A program made the translations under genes and the position numbers. A DNA stretch of 64,000 nt from Bog-532 sp963742875. Its GTDB lineage: Bacteria > Actinomycetota > Actinomycetes > Streptosporangiales > Streptosporangiaceae. Under the pieces are notes generated by a model, which saw nothing but the letters and a program-made list of their open reading frames with translations, was not told the origin of the DNA and searched no databases. How positions within the stretch are numbered: the first letter of the stretch is position 1; each line of letters begins with the position of its first letter. The stretch is taken from positions 28,375 through 92,374 of the forward strand of contig CAVUNO010000020.1 of the NCBI GenBank assembly GCA_963742875.1, given 5' to 3'. Below, piece after piece: positions 1 to 8,088 of the stretch.

Positions 1-2
1 TT

Positions 3-182
3 GACGGCCTGGCCACCGATCCGCGTCCTCCCGGTTTCCGGCCCCTGACAGGTCACCGGCCGTATCTGCGCGTGCGCTCGGGAGACTACCGCGTGATCTA
101 TGCCGTCGAGGATCACGCCGGCCTCGTCATCATCGCGGCTGTAGGGCACCGCCGCGAGATATACCGGAGCTTCGAGGTGTAG
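3..182 (+). CDS. RelE/ParE-family toxin, C-terminal part (cut by window edge)
   Basis: The frame is open from the window edge and ends at a TAG at 180-182. The last 59 residues carry the tail typical of RelE/ParE toxins: a basic LRVRSGDYRVIYAV strand, then VGHRREIY near the end. In this family the protein is a small mRNA-cleaving or gyrase-targeting toxin neutralised by an antitoxin encoded next door, usually just upstream; that partner would lie outside the window. The assignment rests on the C-terminal half only, so RelE versus ParE cannot be separated and activity cannot be judged. Confidence 0.7.
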   Translation, partial: DGLATDPRPPGFRPLTGHRPYLRVRSGDYRVIYAVEDHAGLVIIAAVGHRREIYRSFEV

Positions 183-313
183 CAAGTGGCCGCAGCTCAA
201 ACCTCCGCTCCGTTCACCTCCCCGTGCCCGTTGCGTGCCCGTAAGAACGGCCGATCACGGTAACTCGCGGGCACTCACGGGGACGCTGCCCCTCTTCCGC
301 AGGTCAGCGTCCC

Positions 314-387
314 CGCAAGTGGTCAACGGGTACCGGCAGTGACTTCCCAAGCTGATAGTGCGGGTTCGATTCCCGTCACCCGCTCCA
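314..387 (+). tRNA. tRNA-Gly(CCC)-like 3' half, probable attachment-site remnant
   Basis: The 3' part reads as a tRNA: anticodon loop TTCCCAA at 344-350 (anticodon CCC, 346-348), a good T-arm at 360-376 (GCGGG TTCGATT CCCGT), acceptor 3' strand CACCCGC at 377-383, discriminator T and CCA at 385-387. The 5' side does not match: 314-320 does not pair with the acceptor strand and the anticodon stem is mostly unpaired. This is what remains when an integrative element recombines into the 3' end of a tRNA-Gly gene, leaving a half-gene at one junction. I do not think it is a functional tRNA. No second copy of the core is visible in the window. Confidence 0.4.
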
Positions 388-621
388 CAGCAAAGACGCA
401 GGTCAGGGCACCTGCACCGCTAAGGGTCTCGCTCATGAAAGGGCATCTGCTAACCGGCCGGGCCATTAACGGGCCATTAGCCGATGGGCAGGAGAGCACC
501 GGCTGCTCCGTCATCGTCATCGTTGGCCCGCTCGGCCTGGACGTGAGTGTCGATCGCATCTGTGATCCCCAAGCGGACACAGCAGCGCTATCACCTCAAG
601 CTCTAATTTCCCGGCGCTTCG
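388..621. other. No gene recognised
   Basis: Between the tRNA-like remnant and the end of the split PLP gene I see no credible coding region. Short open frames here have no recognisable motif. Together with 183-313 it looks like junction DNA of a former integrated element. Confidence 0.4.
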
Positions 622-976
622 TCACCCGGTAATGACCGCGATCACGGTGGACCCGCGGGCAAAAACATTTTTGCGGGAAAGATCCATGATCCCGTACATC
701 ATCTTCGCGACATGCACCCAGTCCAGGAGAAGCCCGTGCCGCCGCCGGAAATCCTCAATGAACGCCGTCAGCTCCGGCTTAGTCTTGGCAAAGCCGCCGA
801 AATGATAGTCCAGCTCGATACTCCAGCAGCCGACATCGCGGCCAGCCGCCTCCCGCTGCAGCCTGATAACCTCATCAGCGAGAAAGCCACCATTCTTTAG
901 CACGGAGAACCCGAGCGCCTGTTGCCCGGGCCGCAAACCCAGCGCGATACCGGCAAGGGTCCCGCCGGTGCCGCAC
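622..976 (-). pseudogene. D-cysteine desulfhydrase / ACC deaminase-family PLP enzyme, C-terminal half
   Basis: This is the 3' half of a gene whose 5' half lies at 2640-3212, separated by an insertion sequence. It begins inside the glycine-rich PLP phosphate-binding motif (CGTGGTLAGIALGL) and runs to a stop at 622. Joining the codons before 2649 to those after 976, with one copy of the 10-bp duplication removed, restores the uninterrupted string CCPCGTGGTLAGIALGL, so the gene was intact before the insertion. Enzymes of this fold-type II family cleave D-cysteine to pyruvate, ammonia and sulfide, or deaminate aminocyclopropane carboxylate; the sequence does not settle which. As it stands the gene is inactive. 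Confidence 0.85.
967..976. repeat. Target-site duplication, left copy (10 bp)
   Basis: GGTGCCGCAC stands immediately left of the ISAs1-family element and is repeated exactly at 2640-2649 on its right. Ten-base duplications are in the range reported for ISAs1-family elements. Confidence 0.93.
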
Positions 977-2639
977 CAGGGATTCGTCAAAGTCGGCGTG
1001 ACAGTGTGTGAGTGACGGGGCGGGCTTGAGATAGCCGCGGCGATATTTCAGGGGTTCCGGGATGGCCGCGGTCGTTACGTTCCGTGACCGGTATGCGGGG
1101 CCGGTGGCGGCATGCGTGAGGCGGATGCGGCGGAAGTGAGGGCGCGGCCAGGCTGCCGCGGGTGATGATTCAGGTTCTCACGCCAGGAATCTTCGCCTTA
1201 GGAATGCCTTGACCGCGCCCGGTTCCTCATCATGGCTTGCCGACTGCATCTGCCGCCACCTGCCTGCCGGGATCGTGCCTGATCCGGTGCCGTTCCGGGA
1301 GGTGCTGGAGGGACTGCTGGCCGATACGCGGAAGGCGCGGGGAAAGCGGCATCCGCTGCCGTCGCTAGTCTCGGTGGCGGTCGCGGGCACGGCGGCCGCG
1401 CTGAGCGGCCCGCTGGCGATCGCGCAGGCCGCGGCGTGCTGGGATCAGGAGGTGCTGGCAGCGCACGGCTGCTGGGTAAGCCCGCGGACCGGGCTGCGGG
1501 TGGCGCCGTCGGCGTCGATGCTGGACAGACTGCCGAAACTGCTGGACCCGGACGAGTTCGAGGCTGCCCTGACGGCGGCCGTGGCCGCCCTTGCGCTGGA
1601 TCCCGCTGTCCCGGCCGCGTATGCCGCGCGCCGCGCGCAGCAGCAGCGCGAGCAGGAGGAAAAGCGGAAGAAGCGGAAACGGAAGCCGCCGGCGGCGGAG
1701 AGCTTCCGGGAGGAGAGGCAGGACGGCTGGTTCCGGCCCCACCCGCAGCACCCGTGGCTGGACCCTGCCGCCTGCGGGGATCCCGGGCACGTCCCCGCAC
1801 GCCAGGGCGTCGCCGTGGACGGGAAGGAGCGCAAGGGCGCGAAAAGCCGGCGGCGGCAGGAAAGTGCACCTGCTCGCCGCCGTCACCCATACTCCCGGGA
1901 TAGTGATCACCCAGGACAGGGTTGCGAAAGCCGGGAAGGCCAACGAGATCAGCCACTTCAAGCCGCTGCTCGCGCCGCTGCCGATCGCCGGGACCGTCGT
2001 CACCAGCGACGCCATGCAGGCGAACAGGGACAACTCCCTGTTCCTCCGGAAGGTCAAGGACGCGCACTGGCTGTGGCCCATCCTGGGCAACCAGCCGAAC
2101 CTGAACGAGACCCTGAATGCGCTGTCCTGGGAAACCATGCCCGTCGCCGCCGCGACCAGCGAGATCAGCCGCGGCCGGATCGAGACCCGCACCATCCGCG
2201 TCCTGCCTGCCCCCGACGGCACTGGCTTTGAGGACGCGCGCCAGGCCCTGCTCATCGAACGGTACGTCACGTACAAGAAGAAAGGCCGGTGGCATACCCG
2301 GGCCGAGGCCGTCCTCTACCTCACCAGCCTGAGCGCGGACGGCACCACGCCGGAAGACCTGCTCGCCCACGTCCGGGGCCACTGGCAGGTGGAGCACGCG
2401 CACTGGCTACGCGACGTGATCTGGAAAGAAGACAAATCCCTCATCCGAACCGGAAACGGGCCACAGGTATGGTCCGCCCTCACGAACCTCGTCATCACCC
2501 TGTTCCGCGTACAGGGAGTAACCGGCTACACCGCCGAAACCCGCCGCATTGCCCAGGACCCCCGCCGCGCACTCCAGATCCTCGACCTCACAGGCCTTTC
2601 ATCAGGCTAAACAGCCCTCATGACTTTGACGAATCCCTG
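977..2639 (+). mobile_element. ISAs1-family insertion sequence, complete ends
   Basis: The element is 1,663 bp and is bounded by 18-bp perfect terminal inverted repeats: CAGGGATTCGTCAAAGTC at 977-994 and its reverse complement at 2622-2639. It is flanked by the exact 10-bp duplication GGTGCCGCAC. It carries one transposase gene on the + strand, broken by a one-base frame change near 1842-1845. About 215 bp between the left repeat and the transposase start have no gene. It has split a PLP-enzyme gene that can be rebuilt exactly by removing it. The clean duplication suggests a fairly recent insertion. Confidence 0.92.
1209..2610 (+). pseudogene. ISAs1-family transposase, frame broken at an AAAA run
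   Basis: The protein begins at a TTG (1209) and shows the family N-terminal region near residues 40-75 (RGKRHPLPSLVSVAVAG), then the first catalytic aspartate in GVAVDGKERKGAK. At 1842-1845 the reading frame must move by one base: with AAA instead of AAAA it would read straight on into AGGGRKVHLLAAVTH. The second frame then continues through YVTYKKKGRWH and HWQVEHAHWLRDV to the stop at 2610. The catalytic core is therefore split over two frames. Either this is a real inactivating insertion, a +1 programmed shift, or a base error; the other frame breaks in this window make error plausible. Confidence 0.85.
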
Positions 2640-2649
2640 GGTGCCGCAC
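2640..2649. repeat. Target-site duplication, right copy (10 bp)
   Basis: Exact copy of GGTGCCGCAC found at 967-976. It lies within the 5' half of the interrupted PLP gene. Confidence 0.93.
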
Positions 2650-3212
2650 GGGCAGCAGATCAAATTGAAATCGCCGGGTATTTCCGGTGGAATCTCGGCG
2701 CAGCCGCGCACCGCCAAGCCGTTACTGCCGCCTTCCGGCACCAGGTAGAAGTCACCGAAGATATGCCGGAGCCGGGCGACGACGGCTGGGTCACGCTTTT
2801 GCCGGTAGGTCATGCGGTCCAGGTAAGTCAGCCGCATGCCATGACGCACCGCGTAGGCCAGCGACTCGTTCAACGGCAGGTGCTCCTCGCCGCGGATCAC
2901 GCCGATCGTGGCAAACCCGCAGCGCTCAGCCGCCGCGGCGGTGGCACGGATGTGATTCGAGTAAGCACCACCGAAGGTCAGCAGCGTACGATGCCCCAGG
3001 CGTTCCGCCTCAGCCAGGTTGTATTTGAGCTTCCGCCACTTGTTTCCGGGGACATCCGGATTGATCAGGTCATCTCGCTTAAGCAACAGCCGGACCCCAA
3101 CGGCGGCCAGGCGTTCATCATGCAGCTCCTGCACCGGGGACGGGATGCGCAGCGGAAACGACCCGTCAGCCTCCAGAACGCTGCCCCGCCTCGTCGCACC
3201 GCCCCTAGTCAC
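2640..3212 (-). pseudogene. D-cysteine desulfhydrase / ACC deaminase-family PLP enzyme, N-terminal half
   Basis: The 5' half of the IS-split gene starts at a GTG at 3212. It holds the family signature around the PLP-binding lysine (GNKWRKLKYNL, about residues 56-66), the conserved SNH of FGGAYSNHIRATAA that helps hold the substrate, and VPEGGSN. Beyond LICCPCGT the frame enters the insertion sequence and ends in a few foreign residues. It is the same gene as 622-976. It stands alone in its strand direction, with no co-transcribed neighbour that would identify its substrate. Confidence 0.85.
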
Positions 3213-3670
3213 AGCTTCGACCGTACCTCGCTCCCGCGCTAGCCACGATCTGGGCCGAACTGCAGACCGGCCAGCGCGCGGCAGACGATGACCCAGCGCA
3301 CGCCCGCCGAGCGCGCGGCCTGTTCACGGGCCTTCGTTCGTCCCGCCCGCGTCTCGACACGGCGTCCACGCCGCATTTGTCTACGCCGCATTTGACGCCG
3401 CATTGCGCTGCCGGATTCAGCCGTATTTGATCAAGGCGGCGCCTCGCGGCGCCGCTGGCCCGGCGTCAGAACTTGTCGCGGACTAGGGTGGCGGCCTGGA
3501 CTGTCCGTCTCACCGCGATCGACACCGGCGGCACCCATATGCGTGCCAGAGCAGTCAGGAAATCGGAGCGAGTCACGGACACTCATCATGGGCAGCCCTG
3601 TTGTCACCCGAGCTAGGCGCATGCGGGCAAGGGCGTTGCCCGAAACGATCTTCTAATCAGTAGGTCAGGC
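3213..3670. other. No gene recognised; short direct repeats
   Basis: No credible coding region is seen. Around 3360-3410 the motif ACGCCGCATT recurs three times in about 40 bases, and a GC-rich hairpin (GGCGGCGCC ... GGCGCCGC) follows near 3435-3455. These may be remnants of rearrangement and a terminator-like structure; nothing more can be said. Confidence 0.35.
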
Positions 3671-3799
3671 TCACTTTGCCTCGCACCAGATCATCCCAGC
3701 TGAGGCTGGATACTTCTCGGGGGTGTCGTCGGGCTCGCGCTCCGGTCCCTTGATGAAGCCGCCGGCGGACACCGGGATCATCAGGATGACCTTCCTCAT
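3671..3799 (-). pseudogene. Dihydrofolate reductase/RibD-like fold protein, N-terminal remnant
   Basis: A 42-codon frame from ATG at 3799 begins MRKVILMIPVSAGGFIKGPE, which closely resembles the first strand and loop of the small DHFR-like/RibD C-terminal-domain proteins common in actinobacteria. After about 22 residues similarity stops and a TGA follows at 3671. The remainder of the roughly 180-residue family is missing. This is a truncated scrap, likely left by recombination; a functional peptide is improbable. Confidence 0.45.
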
Positions 3800-3842
3800 C
3801 GGGGTCCGCTCCGACGGGTCCGGGCGGCTCGGCGGCCGGGGC

Positions 3843-5120
3843 TCAGCCCTCGGCGAGATAGCCGTACCGGTCGCGGAAGGCCTCGGGCGTGCGCCCTGAG
3901 GCCGCTGCGATGGGGCGGAGCTTCTCCGGATCGTCGAGGTCCTCGCGATCCAGCCGGATCATGTACTCGCGGGCCACCCGGTACGAGCTCGACTCGACGT
4001 TCACCAGCCGGATCCGCACCCGCCCTGTCTCGGGGTCGTTGAACGACCCGAAGGGCAGCGGCACCATGTGCCCCTCCTGGATCGTGACCATGCCGCCGGG
4101 CTCGTCGCCCTCCAGCACCTGCTTCAGGTAGGCGACGGCACTGTAGCCGAGGTCACGGGTGTACTCGATGTCGAACGGGATGGGGGGCGCGCACCGGAGC
4201 TCGTAGCCGATGTTCTTGCCCTCGACCGTGACCTTCTGCTCTCGCTCCTTGAAGCGGTCCTTGACCAGCTTCGCCAGCAGGCGGTCCAGTTCGAGCTCGG
4301 CCAGCCGGACGTGGCCGTGCTCGTCTCGCTCGGCTTCCGGCATGGCCTTCTGGAGCTCGTCCGGGGGCAGGCGCAGGCCGATGCCCTCGGCGAGCACCGC
4401 CACGCCGAAGGGGCGGCCGAGGGCGATCCGCTTGAGCATCGAGGTCTCGAGGACGTCCACCAGGCGCGCCAGCGGGACGGGCTCGTCGCGGGGGAACTCC
4501 TCGGCGATCAACGAGAGGGTGGCCCCGGCCGACTTTCCGATGCCCAGGGCCAGGTGGCCGGCCGAGCGGCCCATGGCCACCACCAGGTACCACCGCTGGG
4601 TGGTGATGGCGTCGGTCATCAGGTTGTTGACGAGCTGGACCCCCACGCTCCTCGCGGTCTCGAAGCCGAAGGTCGGCGTGCCGCCCGGTAGCGGCAGGTC
4701 GTTGTCGATGGTCTTCGGCACGTGCACCACACGGAGGCCCCCTCCGGCGGCCTCGGCCAGCCGGGACGCCGAGAACGCAGTGTCGTCCCCGCCGATCGTC
4801 ACGAGCGCGTCGATCCCCAGCTTCTGCAACGACCCGAGACAGGCGTGCAACCTCCATTCCGGGTCGGCGGCGTCCTCGTCCCGCACCGTCGGGTTGGCCC
4901 GCGAGGTCCGGAGGATCGACCCGCCCTGGACGTGGATCCTCGACACGTCCGTGATGGAGAGGGGCCGCGCCTCCTCGATCCGGCCGTCGATGAGGTGCTG
5001 GAAGCCGTCCATGATCCCGACGACATCCCACCCGGAGTTCCGGGCCTCGATCGTGGCTGCGGAGATGACCGAGTTCATCCCCGGGGCGGGGCCGCCACCG
5101 CACAGGATTCCCAGTTTCAC
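3843..5120 (-). CDS. 6-phosphofructokinase, probably pyrophosphate-dependent
   Basis: The real start is the GTG at 5120 (VKLGILCGGGPAPGMN); the frame is open further upstream but that stretch encodes an unrelated recombinase scrap. The protein has about 425 residues and phosphofructokinase motifs: the phosphate-donor loop GGGPAPGMN, GGDDTAF, the catalytic PKTIDNDL and MGRSAGHLA. Two features suggest pyrophosphate rather than ATP as donor: GGDD instead of GGDG, and Lys in PKTIDND instead of Gly in PGTIDND. These are the residues known to separate PPi- from ATP-using enzymes. It would phosphorylate fructose 6-phosphate, reversibly if PPi-dependent. It stands alone on the minus strand. Confidence 0.88.
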   Translation of the reverse strand: MKLGILCGGGPAPGMNSVISAATIEARNSGWDVVGIMDGFQHLIDGRIEEARPLSITDVSRIHVQGGSILRTSRANPTVRDEDAADPEWRLHACLGSLQKLGIDALVTIGGDDTAFSASRLAEAAGGGLRVVHVPKTIDNDLPLPGGTPTFGFETARSVGVQLVNNLMTDAITTQRWYLVVAMGRSAGHLALGIGKSAGATLSLIAEEFPRDEPVPLARLVDVLETSMLKRIALGRPFGVAVLAEGIGLRLPPDELQKAMPEAERDEHGHVRLAELELDRLLAKLVKDRFKEREQKVTVEGKNIGYELRCAPPIPFDIEYTRDLGYSAVAYLKQVLEGDEPGGMVTIQEGHMVPLPFGSFNDPETGRVRIRLVNVESSSYRVAREYMIRLDREDLDDPEKLRPIAAASGRTPEAFRDRYGYLAEG

Positions 5121-5222
5121 GCCCCCATCGTTCCAGCGACAAGGGGATCCTGGCAAGCGAACCGCCCCCGGATCCCGGAACCTCGATCGCACGTCGAGGG
5201 TTCGGCTTGCCCATCGTGCAGG

Positions 5223-5336
5223 CCCGCGAAGGGCTCCGGTGTACGCGGCGACTTGAAAGAAGGCGAACAGCCGGTGCTGCCTTGCGGTGGACAGTAACGC
5301 GCGGAGCTGGGTCACGGTCCAGACGGTCTCGGGCAC
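5223..5336 (-). pseudogene. Tyrosine recombinase scrap
   Basis: About 38 codons directly upstream of the phosphofructokinase, in its reading frame, read WTVTQLRALLSTARQHRLFA then FFQVAAYTGALRG. This matches the start of the catalytic domain of phage-type integrases, where AAYTGxRRGE contains the first catalytic arginine; here the motif is AAYTGALRG and breaks off. It is a remnant fused by chance to the open frame, not an N-terminal domain of the kinase. Confidence 0.55.
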
Positions 5337-5360
5337 ATGGGTCTGCGTACGCAGGACGCT

Positions 5361-5533
5361 TCATTTCGCCCGCTCCACCGGAACTTGCGCTTGCGGTGGC
5401 CAGGCGAAGCAGATCTGCTGAGCCAGGATCGTCTTCCCGGTGCCTGGCGCACCGGCCACGACCACGACTGCGCCGGGGCCAGGCCGCCGTTGAGCACCGG
5501 GTCCAGTCCTGCTATGCCAGGAGAGTTGTGCAT
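5361..5533 (-). pseudogene. KaiC-like RecA-superfamily ATPase, truncated and frameshifted
   Basis: Translation from ATG at 5533 gives MMHNSPGIAGLDPVLNGGL, the KaiC N-terminal signature. One base later the frame must change to give VVVVAGAPGTGKTILAQQI, a clear Walker A motif. Similarity then ends after QICFAW at about 5408. Only some 50 of the more than 450 family residues remain. The start overlaps the stop of the response regulator, so the two were a co-transcribed regulator-KaiC pair before a deletion joined this stub to an integrase scrap. Confidence 0.65.
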
Positions 5534-5892
5534 CAACGCCGGTCACCCCCCTTCTCGAGCAAGGTATTCACGATCGTGACGAGACTGCGGTCGTCGTAGG
5601 GCTTCTTGAGTACCGCGTCGGCAGTTCCCGCGAGGTGGGTGTCCCCGCTCGCGGCGAGGATCGGTATGCCTGCCGTGGCCGGATCACTGCGCAGCTGCCG
5701 GATGAACTCGACGCCATCCATGACCGGCATCATGATGTCGGTCACCACCAGATCCGGTCCCCATTGCTGCGCTGCCTTCAGCCCGGCGGCGCCGTTCTCC
5801 GCGACGGTCACGTCATGCCCCTGCTTCCGCAGTATCCGTCCAACCAGGAACCGCTCGTCCGGCTCGTCATCGACCACGAGAATCCTGGCCAC
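5533..5892 (-). CDS. Single-domain response regulator (CheY-like receiver)
   Basis: The 119-residue protein is a stand-alone receiver domain. The acidic pair is in ILVVDDEPDE, the phospho-accepting Asp is in DLVVTDIMMPVMDG (about residue 53), the conserved switch Thr position is Ala-Ser (ILAASGDT), and the Lys is in AVLKKPYDD. There is no DNA-binding domain, so it would pass phosphate to, or bind, a partner. The partner was probably the KaiC-like ATPase that overlaps its 3' end and is now broken. No histidine kinase is nearby. The start is ATG at 5892. Confidence 0.88.
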   Translation of the reverse strand: MARILVVDDEPDERFLVGRILRKQGHDVTVAENGAAGLKAAQQWGPDLVVTDIMMPVMDGVEFIRQLRSDPATAGIPILAASGDTHLAGTADAVLKKPYDDRSLVTIVNTLLEKGGDRR

Positions 5893-5919
5893 CCAGGCCC
5901 GGCCTCCTCCGGAATGCCG

Positions 5920-5947
5920 CTCTAAGTAATGCTAAGTTTACTTAGAG
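5920..5947. promoter_or_regulatory. Inverted repeat upstream of the response regulator
   Basis: CTCTAAGTA at 5920-5928 and TACTTAGAG at 5939-5947 form a 9-bp perfect inverted repeat with a 10-bp AT-rich spacer that holds a further CTAAGT. It lies 28 bp upstream of the response-regulator start in an otherwise GC-rich stretch. Position and symmetry suggest an operator or promoter; a factor cannot be named. Confidence 0.5.
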
Positions 5948-6286
5948 TCGCATGACTTTGTCAGGCACAATTTTGGCCGAGTTCGCCGTGTCAAGGCCAC
6001 GCAGCTTCGCCGTCGCTTCGCGAGCCTGGACACGGCGGCCAGTCTCCGTGATCGCCTACGGCGAGCCGCGACCCCGCTCTCCGGCGAAATCAGGGGTCCT
6101 GCGATGACTTTTCGGCCGGATGGTCGATCTGGATGGTTGATCTGGATGGCTAACGCGTACCCTCAGCTCACAGTTAGGTGCCTGAAGTGTCGGTAGAGGG
6201 TCTGGGCGAGGAGAGGGACATAAGAGCTGCGGTGTACCAGCATGATCCGATTTCCAACCACCCGTTCCAGGTGAGACGATGTGGTC
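5948..6286. other. No gene recognised
   Basis: Divergent intergenic region between the response regulator and the hypothetical gene at 6287. No coding region is supported. A moderately AT-rich stretch around 6230-6280 may hold the promoter of the gene at 6287. Confidence 0.4.
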
Positions 6287-6691
6287 ATGAGCGGCGAGAA
6301 TAACCCGTTGCGGCAGTTGGCCGCTGCCTGGGAGGCCGCCACGGCCGTGGTGACCGAGTGGGCAGAGCAGACGGCGGCCATAACCAGCGAGGCGTACCAT
6401 AAGCTCTCCAGCGACCCGGCCATCCGCGCGGTACTGGAGTCCTGGCGAACCACCCTTGTCTGGGGCCAGCGTGACTGCGAGTGTGTCTGCGCCAGGTCGC
6501 ACCCAGACGATATGGGAATATGTGACAAACGTGCAGTGATCACGCGGCGGCTGCCGACGGGCCTGGGCGGTGCCGTGGACGTACCGTTGTGCGCCCCATG
6601 CGCAGTGGCGCAAGGTGTCGCGGAGATGCCCCGGTTACCCCCTGCAGGTTGGGGCTGTCGCCAGCGGCGGCAGCTCGGGACGGGAAGCTGA
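6287..6691 (+). CDS. Hypothetical protein with Cys-rich central motif
   Basis: A 134-residue protein from ATG 6287. The first 60 residues are helical and rich in Ala and Glu. The middle has a cluster, CECVCARSHPDD then GICDKRAV, and later LCAPCAVAQG, giving six cysteines in three pairs that could bind zinc. The spacing and the phrase VDVPLCAPCA resemble small uncharacterised actinobacterial proteins, but I cannot attach a function. The gene stands alone, followed by about 300 bp without genes. Confidence 0.55.
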   Translation: MSGENNPLRQLAAAWEAATAVVTEWAEQTAAITSEAYHKLSSDPAIRAVLESWRTTLVWGQRDCECVCARSHPDDMGICDKRAVITRRLPTGLGGAVDVPLCAPCAVAQGVAEMPRLPPAGWGCRQRRQLGTGS

Positions 6692-6994
6692 CGGCAGGGC
6701 AGTCCGCCTAGTCCGCTCTAATCCGGGCATTCCATTGATACCTCTCGTTCGCCAGCGATGGTCCGGCAGTCGAACAGGTGCTGGGCGAGGGCCTCCGCAT
6801 GCCCTGAATATGCCTGACTGCGTAGATAATCCCATATTTCCCGGACTTATTTAGAAAAATGAACAATTCGGTAAACAAGTGGCGTGCGCGCCGCGTCAAC
6901 AAACTGGGTGGTACCAGCGTGCGGACGGCAGACATCGCCGGGGCCTGAGGTGTTGTCTGGAGCCGACTGCAGCGAAGGGGAGGAACCGCAACCA
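6692..6994. other. No gene recognised; AT-rich stretch
   Basis: No coding region is supported. The segment 6820-6880 is unusually AT-rich for this genome and may be a promoter for the gene at 6995 or a scar of foreign DNA. Confidence 0.35.
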
Positions 6995-7285
6995 GTGGAT
7001 TCGATCTTGTACGTGGCTTCTATGGCCGTTCCGTACGCTGCTCCGACAGCATCCATCTGGCCGGCCTTTCTGCACGGTGCGGCGTTCGGCGCGGGGATAC
7101 TCGCAACCTTCGGGGCCTTCTGCGGGGTCCTGCTCGCTGGCGACGCCGCCCGGCGGAGGGCGGTGGCCCGGGCCCGGCTGAGGCGCGCCCTCACCGCCCT
7201 CGACGCTGAGGACATTGTGACCCTGATCCAGCAACAGGGGAACGCCGAGTTACGGCGCGCCGCTGGTCGCCCGTGGGGCCCGTGA
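6995..7285 (+). CDS. Small membrane protein of unknown function
   Basis: The start is taken as GTG 6995, because AAGGGGAGG lies at the right distance upstream (6975-6983); the frame is open further up without a better site. The protein is about 96 residues, with a hydrophobic segment (residues about 20-48, HGAAFGAGILATFGAFCGVL) followed by a basic, Ala/Arg-rich amphipathic helix and a short C-terminal tail. This suggests one or two membrane passes with a cytoplasmic tail. No family is recognised. Confidence 0.45.
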   Translation: MDSILYVASMAVPYAAPTASIWPAFLHGAAFGAGILATFGAFCGVLLAGDAARRRAVARARLRRALTALDAEDIVTLIQQQGNAELRRAAGRPWGP

Positions 7286-7489
7286 CCTAGCGGCACCATG
7301 AGTGAGACATCCGCGCGGCACCGTGGCACCGAGAGACAGCCGCGCGGAACTGTCGCCGGGGTCTACGAGGCGGTATCGCCAGCGGCGCCCCGCCCGGCCT
7401 GGCCGCCAGAGAACAGGCAGCCCCCAGGAAGGTGCCTTCGAGGGAGCGGTAGCCGTGCACGCCGCCGCCGAACCCGGCGATCTCACCGG

Positions 7490-7822
7490 TCAGCGCCGCG
7501 GGGCGTACATGATCACGGCCACGCCGGCGAGGCAGATCGCCGCGCCGATGATGTCGAAGCGGTCCGGGCGGTAGCCGTCGGCGACGACGCCCCAGATCAG
7601 CGACCCCGCGATGAAGACCCCGCCGTAGGCGGCGAGGATCTGGCCGAAGTGGGAGTCGGGCTGGCCGGTGGTGACGAACCCGTATATGCCGAGCGCGATG
7701 ACGCCGGCCCCGATCCAGGCCCAGCCGCGGTGCTCGCGGACCCCCTGCCAGACCAGCCAGGCGCCGCCGATCTCGAAGAACGCGGCCAGGATGAACAAGC
7801 CAACGGAACGAAGAATGAGCAC
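7490..7822 (-). CDS. ynfA: YnfA/UPF0060 family small membrane protein
   Basis: GTG at 7822 gives a 110-residue protein, the usual family length, preceded by GGGAAGG at a good distance. It has four hydrophobic segments and family signatures: FEIGGAWLVWQGVREHR near the N terminus, FGQILAAYGGVFIAGSLIWG in the middle and DIIGAAICLAGVAVIM at the end. The family belongs to the small multidrug-resistance-like fold, but its cargo is unsettled. It is divergent from prfC. Confidence 0.9.
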   Translation of the reverse strand: MLILRSVGLFILAAFFEIGGAWLVWQGVREHRGWAWIGAGVIALGIYGFVTTGQPDSHFGQILAAYGGVFIAGSLIWGVVADGYRPDRFDIIGAAICLAGVAVIMYAPRR

Positions 7823-8088
7823 GAGCCCACCTTCCCAGACCAAGCAGCCAATCATGCCGAACGGACCTGTGCCAGACCCTTGCGGCCGTCCGGAGCCGCG
7901 GACGAGAGGAGGCGGACGGCTGGCCGCCCGCGCCGCGCGGGGCAGCGGATGAGCGGAGCGGATTCTTTTGTTATAGGGGCGTGACATTAGAATCGCGCGG
8001 GTTGCCTGTTGCGCGACACGGCGGAATGGGCCAGGCAAGGGCCCCGTCGGCCCAGGGTGGCCGGCGCGGGGAAGGAGAAAAACCGCAA

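Noticed and set aside
314..387. A functional tRNA-Gly
   Set aside because: The 5' acceptor strand does not pair with the 3' strand and the anticodon stem is mismatched.
5121..5336. N-terminal domain of the phosphofructokinase
   Set aside because: The frame is open, but the sequence is an integrase scrap, and the kinase starts naturally at GTG 5120.
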